Shown here: piece after piece, positions 26,795-34,832 of the stretch
How positions within the stretch are numbered: the first letter of the stretch is position 1
How the letters are laid out: every line of letters begins with the position of its first letter
Source: Pseudoflavitalea sp. G-6-1-2
GTDB taxonomy: Bacteria > Bacteroidota > Bacteroidia > Chitinophagales > Chitinophagaceae
Length of the DNA stretch: 64,000 bases
Reading direction: 5' to 3'
NCBI RefSeq assembly: GCF_012927185.1
Contig: NZ_JABBGB010000001.1
Span: 1,798,001-1,862,000 of the forward strand
Translations under genes and position numbers: made by a program
The notes under the pieces: generated by a model
What the model saw: only the letters and a program-made list of their open reading frames with translations
The model's database searches: none
Told to the model about the DNA's origin: nothing

Positions 26795-27691
26795 ATGTTA
26801 GCATATATCAAATTGTTACGTCCTAAAGACTGGGCGAAAAATCTCTTTCTCTTTGTGCCTTCATTTTTTGCAGGCAAACTGTTCGATCTGTACAAATTCG
26901 AATTGCTTCTTGGCGGCTTTGCAGCTTTCAGCTTTCTGGCCAGCAGCATCTACATCATCAACGATTACCGGGATATAGAGTCGGACCGCAAGCATCCGGA
27001 GAAGCGCAAACGCCCGCTGGCCGCGGGAACCGTGAATAAGATCACAGCGCTCATCATCGCCATTTCACTTTTTTTCGCGGGGATGCTCATCAGTTATCTG
27101 CTCGACAGCAGCGGGAAATTCCTCTTCGTTACATCTTTGTATTATGTGCTGAATCTCGGATACTCATTCGGACTGAAGAACGTCTCGATCGTAGATATTA
27201 TCATCGTAGCCGCCGGATTTGTGCTCCGGGTGAAAGGCGGATCGGTGCTGAGCGAGGTAGATCTCTCGCAGTGGCTCACCATCATGACCTTCCTCCTGGC
27301 CCTCTTTATGGCCATCGCCAAACGACGGGACGATGTGGTGCTCAAAAGCAGCACCGGCGAAGAAATGCGTAAATCGATGAAAGGTTACAGCCTGGAGTTC
27401 CTCAACATGATGCTGGGACTCTTCTGCGCCATCCTCATTGTTACCTATATCAACTACACTGTTTCCTCAGGCGTATTGTACCGTCAGTTCGGGCATCGCC
27501 TTTATTATACCTCCCTTTTTGTGATTGCGGGAATTATGCGATATTTGCAGATCACCTTCATTCAGAATAAAGCTGGTTCGCCTACCGAAATCCTGTACAA
27601 AGACCGATTTATCCAGATTACTCTTCTCTTATGGATCGCCAGCTTCTATTTCATTTTGTACATGAAAGACGTTACTATTTTTGACAAATAA
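26795..27691 (+). CDS. UbiA-family decaprenyl-phosphate phosphoribosyltransferase-like enzyme
   Basis: From ATG 26795 the protein has 298 residues and about eight to nine membrane helices. The first prenyl/diphosphate motif is NDYRDIESDRKHPEKRKRPL (N56, D57, D60, D64), which follows the signature of mycobacterial DPPR synthase Rv3806c (UbiA) rather than that of quinone-pathway UbiA proteins. The second conserved loop reads AKRRDD. The family transfers 5-phosphoribose from PRPP to a polyprenyl phosphate. It is the first of four closely spaced genes (gaps of 21 and 5 bp, then a 4-bp overlap), all matching steps of decaprenylphosphoryl-arabinose synthesis. Confidence 0.88.
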   Translation: MLAYIKLLRPKDWAKNLFLFVPSFFAGKLFDLYKFELLLGGFAAFSFLASSIYIINDYRDIESDRKHPEKRKRPLAAGTVNKITALIIAISLFFAGMLISYLLDSSGKFLFVTSLYYVLNLGYSFGLKNVSIVDIIIVAAGFVLRVKGGSVLSEVDLSQWLTIMTFLLALFMAIAKRRDDVVLKSSTGEEMRKSMKGYSLEFLNMMLGLFCAILIVTYINYTVSSGVLYRQFGHRLYYTSLFVIAGIMRYLQITFIQNKAGSPTEILYKDRFIQITLLLWIASFYFILYMKDVTIFDK

Positions 27692-27712
27692 AAGATCCTG
27701 GCAGGATTGGTT

Positions 27713-29062
27713 ATGAAAAAAAAGATCGCCAACTGGGGTAATTATCCCGTGATGGAAAGCGATGAGCAACTCTTTTCCTTCGACGATCAGTTGCAGGAGA
27801 TGATCCGCAACAGCGAAGGATTCATTCCCCGCGGGAACGGACGTTGCTATGGAGATGCCTCGCTGGCGGAGCAAACCATCAATACACTTCGTTACGATAA
27901 AATACTGGGCTTCGATGCTGAGCACGGCATCTTTGAGTGCCAGAGCGGACTTACGCTCGATCGGGTGCTCGATGTGATTGTGCCCAAAGGATGGTTCCTG
28001 CCCGTAACTCCCGGCACTAAATTCATCACCATCGGTGGGGCTGTGGGCAGTGATGTACATGGAAAGAATCACCACGTAGACGGCACCTTCGGTCAGCATA
28101 TCATCGACATGGACATTATTCTTGGCGATGGCTCATTGGTTACCTGCTCTCCCGAAAAATACCCTGATCTGTTCGAAGCCACCTGCGGTGGAATGGGACT
28201 AACAGGAATGATTACACGAGTTAAGTTCAAACTGAAACGCATCCCATCTTCCTACATCAGGCAAAAACAGGTAAAGGCTGCCAATCTCGAAGAGCTGATC
28301 CGTTTGTTTGAAGAATACAAGCATTACACGTACTCCATGGCATGGATCGATTGTCTGCAAAAGGGCGACAGTTTCGGCCGTGGCATTCTCACCATCGGCG
28401 AATTCGCCAGACCCGAAGAATTGAACGAGCAGCAGCGGAAAGCCCCGCTGGCACTGCCCCGCAAGAAATCGATCACCATTCCTTTCAACTTCCCTTCCTG
28501 GAGTTTGAATACGCTCACGGTGAAAGCGTTCAACTTTCTCTACTACGCCAAGAACACTAAGAAAGAGATCAACAATATCGTAACCTACGAACCTTTTTTC
28601 TATCCGCTGGATGCACTGCTCCACTGGAACCGATGCTATGGGAAGAAAGGTTTTGTGCAATATCAGTTTGTACTTCCGCTCGAAGCGAAAGAAGGTCTCA
28701 TTGATATTCTCCGCAGGATCGGTGCAAAAGGAATGGGCTCCTTTCTGGTGGTGCTGAAGGTTTTCGGAAAGCAGGACAGCCTGATTTCTTTTCCATTCGA
28801 AGGCTTTACGCTCGCCCTTGATTTTCCTGTGCGCAAAGGGCTCTTCGAATTCCTCGATGAGCTGGACGAAGTGGTGCTGAAATACGGCGGCCGCCTGTAC
28901 ATGAGCAAAGATGCGCGGATGAATACCGCTATGCTCGAAGCCGGATATCCGAGGCTCGATGAATTCAAAGCCATCGTGCAGAAATACAATCCCGATTCAA
29001 AACTTAGATCGCTGCAGTCGGACAGGCTGCAACTCACTAATCAGATCACAAAGAGAAATTAA
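27713..29062 (+). CDS. DprE1-like polyprenylphosphoryl-beta-D-ribose 2'-oxidase (FAD)
   Basis: The 449-residue flavoprotein has an N-terminal FAD-binding PCMH domain (PRGNGRCYGD, PGTKFITIGGAVGSDVHGKNHH, GGMGLTGMI) and a C-terminal substrate domain. It matches Mycobacterium DprE1 along its length, as I recall that sequence: HGKNHH, YPLDALLHWNRCYG, FVQYQFVLP, FLVVLKVFG and GGRLYMSKDAR (equivalent of the catalytic Lys418). At the position of mycobacterial Cys387, the covalent target of benzothiazinones, this protein has Ala368 (FTLALDFP). It should oxidise polyprenylphosphoryl-ribose to the 2'-keto intermediate. ATG 27713 is preferred over a TTG two codons upstream. Confidence 0.9.
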   Translation: MKKKIANWGNYPVMESDEQLFSFDDQLQEMIRNSEGFIPRGNGRCYGDASLAEQTINTLRYDKILGFDAEHGIFECQSGLTLDRVLDVIVPKGWFLPVTPGTKFITIGGAVGSDVHGKNHHVDGTFGQHIIDMDIILGDGSLVTCSPEKYPDLFEATCGGMGLTGMITRVKFKLKRIPSSYIRQKQVKAANLEELIRLFEEYKHYTYSMAWIDCLQKGDSFGRGILTIGEFARPEELNEQQRKAPLALPRKKSITIPFNFPSWSLNTLTVKAFNFLYYAKNTKKEINNIVTYEPFFYPLDALLHWNRCYGKKGFVQYQFVLPLEAKEGLIDILRRIGAKGMGSFLVVLKVFGKQDSLISFPFEGFTLALDFPVRKGLFEFLDELDEVVLKYGGRLYMSKDARMNTAMLEAGYPRLDEFKAIVQKYNPDSKLRSLQSDRLQLTNQITKRN

Positions 29063-29067
29063 CCATA

Positions 29068-29799
29068 ATGCCTACTGTACTGATCCTTGGCGCAACGTCC
29101 GACATAGCCATTGCCATCGCAAAAAAATATGCCGGCAAAGGATATGATCTGCAACTCGCATCGCGTAATGTGGAGCGCCTGAAACCTCTTCAATCCGACC
29201 TGAGCATTCGTTACAACAGGGAATGCAGCCTGCACGAATTCGATGCTGCCAACTTTGCATCGCACGAAAGTTTCTTTCATGCGCTGCCACAGAAACCGGA
29301 GATCGCTGTATGCGTGTTCGGATATCTGGGTGATAATGAAACTGCGCGCGCTAACTGGAGCGAAGCTGAAAAGATCATCACCACCAACTACACAGGAGCA
29401 GTATCGATTCTGAATGTGATCAGCAATTATTTTGCTGCGCAGAAAAAGGGGGCGATTGCCGGCATCAGCTCCGTAGCAGGGGAGAGAGGAAGGCAAAGCA
29501 ATTACCACTACGGCAGTGCCAAAGCGGGTTTCACCGCATATCTTTCGGGATTACGAAACCGTATGTTCCATGAAAACGTACATATCGTTAGTGTACAACC
29601 CGGATTTGTGTACACACGCATGACCGACAACATGAAACTGCCACCCCTGCTGACTGCAACGCCTGATGCTGTAGCCAATACCGTATTCAATGCAGTGGCA
29701 AAGAAGAAGAATGTGGTATATGTGAAATGGTTCTGGAGATGGATCATGCTGATCATCAAATCGATTCCGGAATTCATGTTCAAAAAACTAAAACTGTGA
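29068..29799 (+). CDS. DprE2-like short-chain dehydrogenase (polyprenylphosphoryl-2-ketoribose reductase)
   Basis: The 243-residue SDR has a nucleotide-binding turn (LILGATSDIAIAIA, 5-18), catalytic Ser near 135 (GISSVAGERG) and Tyr148-x3-Lys152 (YGSAKAG). As in mycobacterial DprE2 (Rv3791), the C-terminus is aromatic and hydrophobic (VKWFWRWIMLIIKSIPE), probably contacting the membrane where the lipid substrate sits. The predicted reaction is reduction of the 2'-keto intermediate to polyprenylphosphoryl-D-arabinofuranose. It lies 5 bp after the DprE1-like gene, and the family match is reinforced by that pairing. Confidence 0.88.
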   Translation: MPTVLILGATSDIAIAIAKKYAGKGYDLQLASRNVERLKPLQSDLSIRYNRECSLHEFDAANFASHESFFHALPQKPEIAVCVFGYLGDNETARANWSEAEKIITTNYTGAVSILNVISNYFAAQKKGAIAGISSVAGERGRQSNYHYGSAKAGFTAYLSGLRNRMFHENVHIVSVQPGFVYTRMTDNMKLPPLLTATPDAVANTVFNAVAKKKNVVYVKWFWRWIMLIIKSIPEFMFKKLKL

Positions 29800-30389
29800 G
29801 CCGACGGATTGCCTTTCTTGATTTTGATGGAACGATCACCTCGAAAGATACCATGCTCGAAATGCTGCGGTATACTTTTGGTCCCTGGAAATTTATGCTG
29901 GGGTTTCTGCTGAACAGTCCTTTTATTGTTGCATACAAGCTGGGCATCATCAGCAACCACGATGCAAAGCAACGCGTGCTGCGTTTCTTCTTCGGAAAAT
30001 TTCCTGTAGAAAAATTCAATGCATTTTGTCTCGATTATGCTGTGCGTGCCATGCCACTGGTAGTGCGCGGAAAAGCGCTGCATGAGATTGGATTATTGAA
30101 AGGGCAAGGGGCTGAAATTGTGGTGGTGTCTGCATCTCCGGAGAACTGGCTTCGCCCCTGGTGCGACGAAATGGAAGTGCAGTTGCTGGCTACACGTCTG
30201 GAAGTAAAGGATGGGCGCATCACCGGAAATATTGCCGGACAAAACTGTTACGGCGAGGAAAAAGTACGTCGTATTCGTGAAGCATATGATCTATCACAAT
30301 ACCAGCAGATCTGGTGTTATGGAGATACATCAGGCGACAAGCCCATGCTTGAGCTTGCCACCTTTTGTTTCTACAAACCATTCAGATAA
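29796..30389 (+). CDS. HAD-IB family phosphatase, probable pathway phosphatase
   Basis: The start is GTG 29796, overlapping the SDR stop in a GTGA junction (4-bp overlap), giving 198 residues. HAD motif I is FLDFDGTITSKD (nucleophile D9, D11), motif II VVVSASPE, and motif IV GDTSGDKPM. It belongs to the SerB-like HAD-IB group. In the mycobacterial pathway a phosphatase removes the 5-phosphate from decaprenylphosphoryl-5-phosphoribose. There the proposed enzyme (Rv3807c) is of the PAP2 type, so a HAD enzyme in this slot would be a non-orthologous replacement. That role is inferred from position and chemistry. Confidence 0.82.
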   Translation: MSRRIAFLDFDGTITSKDTMLEMLRYTFGPWKFMLGFLLNSPFIVAYKLGIISNHDAKQRVLRFFFGKFPVEKFNAFCLDYAVRAMPLVVRGKALHEIGLLKGQGAEIVVVSASPENWLRPWCDEMEVQLLATRLEVKDGRITGNIAGQNCYGEEKVRRIREAYDLSQYQQIWCYGDTSGDKPMLELATFCFYKPFR

Positions 30390-30392
30390 GTT

Positions 30393-32297
30393 TCACTTCT
30401 TCACTATCTTTTTTACTTCGCGCCAGCCGCTGTTGTTGCTGATGGCTACAAAGTAGATGCCTGTGTTGAGCGATCGGGTGTCTACGCTGGCTGAAAGCTG
30501 GTCCTGCTGCTTGTTCCAGAGCGTTTCACTGATCAGTTGTCCTTCGGTGTTCTGAATACGGATGGATATCTTCCCTCTCTCCTGATTGCTCACTTTCACC
30601 CATAATGTTTGTTGCACTGGGTTGGGATAGAATTCCAATCCGGTCTTTGCTGCTGTTCTGTGAATGGAGATGATGGATGAATAGATATTTTTTCCGCTCG
30701 AAATGATTTTGAGCCGGTAATAGTTCTGCCCCTGCGAGTGCATCCAGCTATAGTTTTGCTGCTGGCTTTTTCCTGCACTGCCTGCGCTGTAAACGGGAGC
30801 CCACTGCTGACCGTTTTCACTGGCCTCGATTTCGAATTGCTCGTCGCCGCCTTCGTCGAGTGTTGTCCAGCTGAGCTGTGTGCTCCATCCAGACGGCGTT
30901 GCAGAGAACGATTTCAGTTTTACCGGTAACACCACGGAGAGCGATTTGATCACTACCGTGTCTTTGGTTGTGGCGCCGAGATTATCGGTTGCCTGCAATT
31001 CAAATTTGTAATCGCCGATGAGCAGATTGGAAACTTTAGGTACTGCTGTTGAACTGCCATCGAGTTTGTACACTGCCGGGCCTTCGATTTTGGTCCACTG
31101 ATAACTCACTACAGTTCCGTCGGGATCATAAGATTTGCCTCCGTTGAGATCTGCTTCGGGAATGAGCACTGTCTGATCGGGACCTGCTTCCGTTACAGGT
31201 GGAATATTAGGTGTGGTACCACTTACCACTGTTATGTTCACTACATCGAGCGACCAGTCTGCGCGATCATCCACTGCCTTCAATTCAAACTGATACACAC
31301 CTGCGGTGGTGAGTCCGGTTACTTTCGTATTGCCATCCTCTGAAACTGCAGTGGTGATGCTGCCTGCGGCTGGTCCGGATACCTTTCTCCAGATGAACCG
31401 AACCAGTTTGCCATCCGCATCTTTGGAGTGAACGGCGCTGAGGTTTACGGTTGCTTTTGAAGTGGCTATCGTTACATCCGGACCAGCATCCGCTATAGGT
31501 CGCTGATTGATGGGAAGGCTTTTGTTTTGGCCGAGAAACCATTCGTACACATTGGGGTTTTGCCAGTTGTGATCGGTGTCGTACACGCGGCCCCAGATGC
31601 CATGCCCACCGGTTGGCCAGATGGTCATGTAAGGATCTACTTTGGGATTGCAGTTGGTTCTGATATTGGTGATGGTTCCTTTGGTGCAGCTTACAGGTGC
31701 AGCGCTGTTATCGTCTTCTGCATGGAAGCTCCACATGGGCAGGTCTGCTTTGGCGATATTGCACCAGTCGGTGCTCTGGCAGGCGCCGCAGCTGGTGGCG
31801 ATGGCTGCAAATTGTTTGGCGTTGTCGAGTGAGGTTCCGCAGTAGCTCCATGTTCCGCCACCGCCCATGCTCAGGCCGGTGAGAAAGATGCGGTTCTCAT
31901 CGATGCGATAATTGGTCTTCGCATATTTGATCATTTCATCTACATAGAAGTTCTGCCAGAAACTGTATTTGTCTTTGTTGAGTTGTGGTATCATCACAAA
32001 GAACGTTTCCCATTTGCCATTCCAGAAGAAGCGCATTTTATGTCCTTCATTGATGTTTCTTGGCAAACCGTTGAAGAGTACACCGGGAAGATCGGTAGTG
32101 CCATTTCCTCTTTCGCCATAGCCATGCAGAAAAACAATCAATGGATATTTTTCTGTTCCTGCGACATCGTAATCGAGGGGTTTGAATTCATAAAATCCGA
32201 TGAAGTCTTTGTTGGCGGCGATGAGACTTTTGGGAGTGAGCTGGGCATGCGCATGCGTGCACACCAATACGCACAGAATGAGTAATAGATTTTTCAT
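30393..32297 (-). CDS. Type IX-secreted esterase (CE1/depolymerase-like) with PKD-type domains
   Basis: The 634-residue protein has a signal peptide (LLILCVLVCTHAHAQ). An alpha/beta-hydrolase domain at about 30-255 carries nucleophile Ser143 in GLSMGG, Asp195 or Asp196 (HAEDD) and His232 (GGHG), like the CE1/PHB-depolymerase family, and has several cysteines near the active site. Two PKD/Ig-like domains (about 265-355 and 365-455) follow. The end is a type A sorting domain for type IX secretion (ending VAISNNSGWREVKKIVKK). It should be exported to the surface or medium to cleave ester bonds, possibly in carbohydrate. It ends 3 bp from the convergent HAD gene. Confidence 0.87.
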   Translation of the reverse strand: MKNLLLILCVLVCTHAHAQLTPKSLIAANKDFIGFYEFKPLDYDVAGTEKYPLIVFLHGYGERGNGTTDLPGVLFNGLPRNINEGHKMRFFWNGKWETFFVMIPQLNKDKYSFWQNFYVDEMIKYAKTNYRIDENRIFLTGLSMGGGGTWSYCGTSLDNAKQFAAIATSCGACQSTDWCNIAKADLPMWSFHAEDDNSAAPVSCTKGTITNIRTNCNPKVDPYMTIWPTGGHGIWGRVYDTDHNWQNPNVYEWFLGQNKSLPINQRPIADAGPDVTIATSKATVNLSAVHSKDADGKLVRFIWRKVSGPAAGSITTAVSEDGNTKVTGLTTAGVYQFELKAVDDRADWSLDVVNITVVSGTTPNIPPVTEAGPDQTVLIPEADLNGGKSYDPDGTVVSYQWTKIEGPAVYKLDGSSTAVPKVSNLLIGDYKFELQATDNLGATTKDTVVIKSLSVVLPVKLKSFSATPSGWSTQLSWTTLDEGGDEQFEIEASENGQQWAPVYSAGSAGKSQQQNYSWMHSQGQNYYRLKIISSGKNIYSSIISIHRTAAKTGLEFYPNPVQQTLWVKVSNQERGKISIRIQNTEGQLISETLWNKQQDQLSASVDTRSLNTGIYFVAISNNSGWREVKKIVKK

Positions 32298-32662
32298 GAG
32301 GTCGGATTAAAGAGTTAAAAGGATACGGGTAATATATACCCGCAATCGTTGTGCCGAAGGCGCTGAAACCGGCTCCCATTGCAGAAAGCAGCTCAAAATC
32401 GAGTGTTTCCGCTTTGCCGTTTTACAGTGTTTCTACGAGGATGTACTGCAACGGGAATTCGTAAATCTGGCATGTAAAAGTTGCAGCCTGTCAGTCTGTT
32501 TCTTTAATGCCGTTTTAACTCTTTGGTTAACAGCCGCTCTCAAATGCAGTATTTTTTTAAGTTGGTTTTAATATGTGTTAGGGTACTGTTAAGCTCATAA
32601 CATGCCGGTTAAACAGGCACTCACTTTGCGCAGTCTAAGGGAGGACTAAAAAAAACAGGATT
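32298..32662 (+). promoter_or_regulatory. 365-bp intergenic region between the divergent esterase and DUF4136 genes
   Basis: There is no gene here. A near-consensus -7 element TCACTTTG (32621-32628, one mismatch to TAnnTTTG) lies 34 bp before the ATG at 32663. The region also has several GTTAA/GGTTAA motifs, with no clear palindrome or hairpin. Confidence 0.35.
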
Positions 32663-33295
32663 ATGAAAAATGTCATCTTAACCATTGGTGTTGCAGCAGC
32701 ATCTGTGCTGGTGCTGGCAGGATGCACCAAAGACCCGCTAAAGAACATGACCGAAGAAGAAAGCAGAATCTATATTACCAATCGCGACAGCACCGCGAAC
32801 TTTTCTTCCTACGCCACATTCAGTGTGTCGGACTCTGTAGCAGTTATCAATAACAATAAACTGGAAAAGAAATCACTTACCGATGCGGACGCTGCATTTA
32901 TCAATGCAACGAAAGCAAATCTGCAATCGCGCGGATATACATTGGTAACAAAAGATCAGCATCCTGATCTCGGTATCAATATCAGCAGAGTGTACAATAC
33001 TTACACTGGTATTGTAAGTTATCCTGATTACTGGGGTGGTTATCCCGGCATCTGGGATCCATGGTATTGGGGTTATCCCGGTTACGGTTATGGATGGGGC
33101 GGATTCTATGGAGTGTACTCCATTAAAGAAGGTGCGCTTTCCATCGATGCGCTGGATCTGAAGAATGCCGCAGCGGATAAAAAGATCAAAGGCATCTGGA
33201 ATGGTCTCATACGTGGTTCCGGAATTTTCCGTCCAGGTGCAGGCGAGAGCCAGATCAAAGCTTTGTTTGATCAGTCGCCCTACTTCAAAAAGTAA
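32663..33295 (+). CDS. DUF4136 lipoprotein
   Basis: The 210-residue protein has a lipoprotein signal (VLVLAGC, Cys21). The DUF4136 fold is visible as YATFSVSDSV, HPDLGINIS and a conserved C-terminal pair GALSIDALDLKNA and KKIKGIWNGLIRG. A Gly/Tyr/Trp-rich insert at about 120-150 (PDYWGGYPGIWDPWYWGYPG) lies in the usual variable loop. The role of the family is unknown. It is followed 42 bp later by a beta-barrel protein gene in the same direction. Confidence 0.88.
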   Translation: MKNVILTIGVAAASVLVLAGCTKDPLKNMTEEESRIYITNRDSTANFSSYATFSVSDSVAVINNNKLEKKSLTDADAAFINATKANLQSRGYTLVTKDQHPDLGINISRVYNTYTGIVSYPDYWGGYPGIWDPWYWGYPGYGYGWGGFYGVYSIKEGALSIDALDLKNAAADKKIKGIWNGLIRGSGIFRPGAGESQIKALFDQSPYFKK

Positions 33296-33337
33296 GCAGA
33301 TCAACGCAATTGATTACCGAACAGAAAAAAACGAATT

Positions 33338-33967
33338 ATGAAAAAGATCAGCATTATTGCTTCGATGATAGCCGGTGCGCTGCTTGTGGCCCTGATTCCC
33401 AATCAAAGCCAGGCACAGCAAGGCGTTACCAAACTGAATATTGGATACAATATCGCTTCCCCGCTGGGCTCTTTTAAAGATGATGTTAGCAAAACATCTT
33501 TCCGCGGCTGGACAGCCAATGTATTATATGGAGTAACCGATAAGATCTCAATCGGATTAGGAACCGGTTACCAGGATTTCTATGAAAAACATCCACGCGC
33601 AAATTATAAACTGGTAGAAGGTGGAGACATCTCTGCTGTAGTGAGCAATTCCATTCAGGTGGTTCCGATACTGGCAACGGGTCAGTACAACTTCCTCCCA
33701 AATGCAGCAGTACAGCCATATGCAGGCGTTGGAGTAGGTGGTAACCTGGTGTTCTATCGTCAGTTTCTCGGAGAGTTCTCCAACACAAAAACAAAATTCG
33801 GATTTGCTCTGAGACCCGAAGCTGGTGTGTTCATTCCTTTTGGAAAGAATAACCTCACAGGTATTACGCTCAATGCAAACTACAATTACATGCCATTCAA
33901 TTATAATGGAGTGAAACAATTAAGTAACTGGGGTGGTGGTATTGGTGTGAAGTTTCCTTTGGAGTGA
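33338..33967 (+). CDS. Outer-membrane beta-barrel protein (porin-family, OMP_b-brl)
   Basis: The 209-residue protein has a signal peptide (IASMIAGALLVALIPNQSQAQ). The rest is alternating amphipathic strands with the OmpW/OmpA-like pattern NVLYGVTDKISIGLGTGYQDF and a C-terminal strand ending in Phe-Pro-Leu-Glu. It is probably an eight-stranded barrel. No ligand or catalytic residues are visible. It is cotranscribed with the DUF4136 gene. Confidence 0.83.
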   Translation: MKKISIIASMIAGALLVALIPNQSQAQQGVTKLNIGYNIASPLGSFKDDVSKTSFRGWTANVLYGVTDKISIGLGTGYQDFYEKHPRANYKLVEGGDISAVVSNSIQVVPILATGQYNFLPNAAVQPYAGVGVGGNLVFYRQFLGEFSNTKTKFGFALRPEAGVFIPFGKNNLTGITLNANYNYMPFNYNGVKQLSNWGGGIGVKFPLE

Positions 33968-34003
33968 TTTGGTTAAGATGAGTTTGGTTCACCCCTTACA
34001 TTG

Positions 34004-34036
34004 GCCCTCGTCCGGTTTTCGGATGGGGGCTTTTTT
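34004..34036. terminator. Bidirectional terminator between the barrel gene and yqgE
   Basis: An 11-bp stem (34004-34014 paired with 34020-34030, including two G-U pairs) has a GTTTT loop and six T residues after it on the plus strand. It lies between two convergent stops (33967 and 34043). Confidence 0.8.
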
Positions 34037-34042
34037 ATTGAA

Positions 34043-34594
34043 TTAATTTAATTGAGGATCGATGGGGTAATTGGCCATCAGCTCATAATCGCCGCCCAGT
34101 TCTTTCAGGGCATCTTTCCAGATCTCATCGATCTTGCGATGGAATACCAGCTTACGCGTAGCGTGTGCAGTGAGCCAGCTTTTTTCTTTCAGCTCATCAT
34201 TGAGCTGTCCGTTGCCCCAGCCTGAATAACCAATATAGAAGCGGATCTTGTTGAGATCTACGGATCCTTCCCTGATCAGTGCAATGGCGGTTTCGAAATC
34301 GCCGCCCCAGTAAATGCCTTCCATTACTTCGAAGCTGCCGGGAATGAGATCGGGATACTGATGAAGGAAGTGGATGGTATCCGTTTGAACGGGACCTCCG
34401 TAATACACGGGGAGTTTCAGTTCTTCCAGGTCATTCATCAGTTCATCAAGTGTATGGTTGAACGTTTTATTGATCACGAAACCAAAACTTCCTTCTTCCT
34501 GATGATCACACAGAAATACCACCGTTCTCATGAAATTGGGGTCCTTGAGAAACGGCTCTGCTATCAACAACGTACCTGGACCTGGAGCTATCAT
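34043..34594 (-). CDS. YqgE/AlgH family protein
   Basis: The 183-residue protein shows the YqgE signature: PGTLLIAEPFLKDPNFMRTV at residues 4-23, FGFVINKTFNHTLDEL, and YYGGPVQTDTIHFLH, with the late Gly-rich segment FYIGYSGWGNGQLNDEL. The length is normal for the family. The molecular role is not settled. In pseudomonads the homologue was linked to alginate regulation. A plausible promoter lies directly upstream. Confidence 0.93.
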   Translation of the reverse strand: MIAPGPGTLLIAEPFLKDPNFMRTVVFLCDHQEEGSFGFVINKTFNHTLDELMNDLEELKLPVYYGGPVQTDTIHFLHQYPDLIPGSFEVMEGIYWGGDFETAIALIREGSVDLNKIRFYIGYSGWGNGQLNDELKEKSWLTAHATRKLVFHRKIDEIWKDALKELGGDYELMANYPIDPQLN

Positions 34595-34598
34595 ATTT

Positions 34599-34627
34599 CT
34601 AAATTAAGACTTATATATTATTGACAA
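34599..34627 (-). promoter_or_regulatory. Putative promoter of the yqgE-like gene
   Basis: On the minus strand TTG (34625-34627) is followed 18 bp later by TAATTTAG (34599-34606), one base from the TAnnTTTG consensus, just before the ATG at 34594. Confidence 0.4.
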
Positions 34628-34750
34628 AATGATTGTTTAAAAAAAGGAAGGTTGGTCAAATCTTCCTAAGTTAGCGTTGGACATTGATAAAACTTAGTTA
34701 AAAGGATTATGGCATAAATTGCTGTGCCAAGCTGTTCATCACCCATTCAT

Positions 34751-34758
34751 TAAATTTG
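34751..34758 (+). promoter_or_regulatory. Putative -7 promoter element of the histidine kinase gene
   Basis: TAAATTTG matches TAnnTTTG exactly, 74 bp before the start codon at 34833. Confidence 0.45.
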
Positions 34759-34832
34759 CCGTTTGAAATTACCTGCTGAGGAAAACTGAACCATCGCCCC
34801 AATCGGGGATTGCTGCCGGAGTACCGCGGGTA

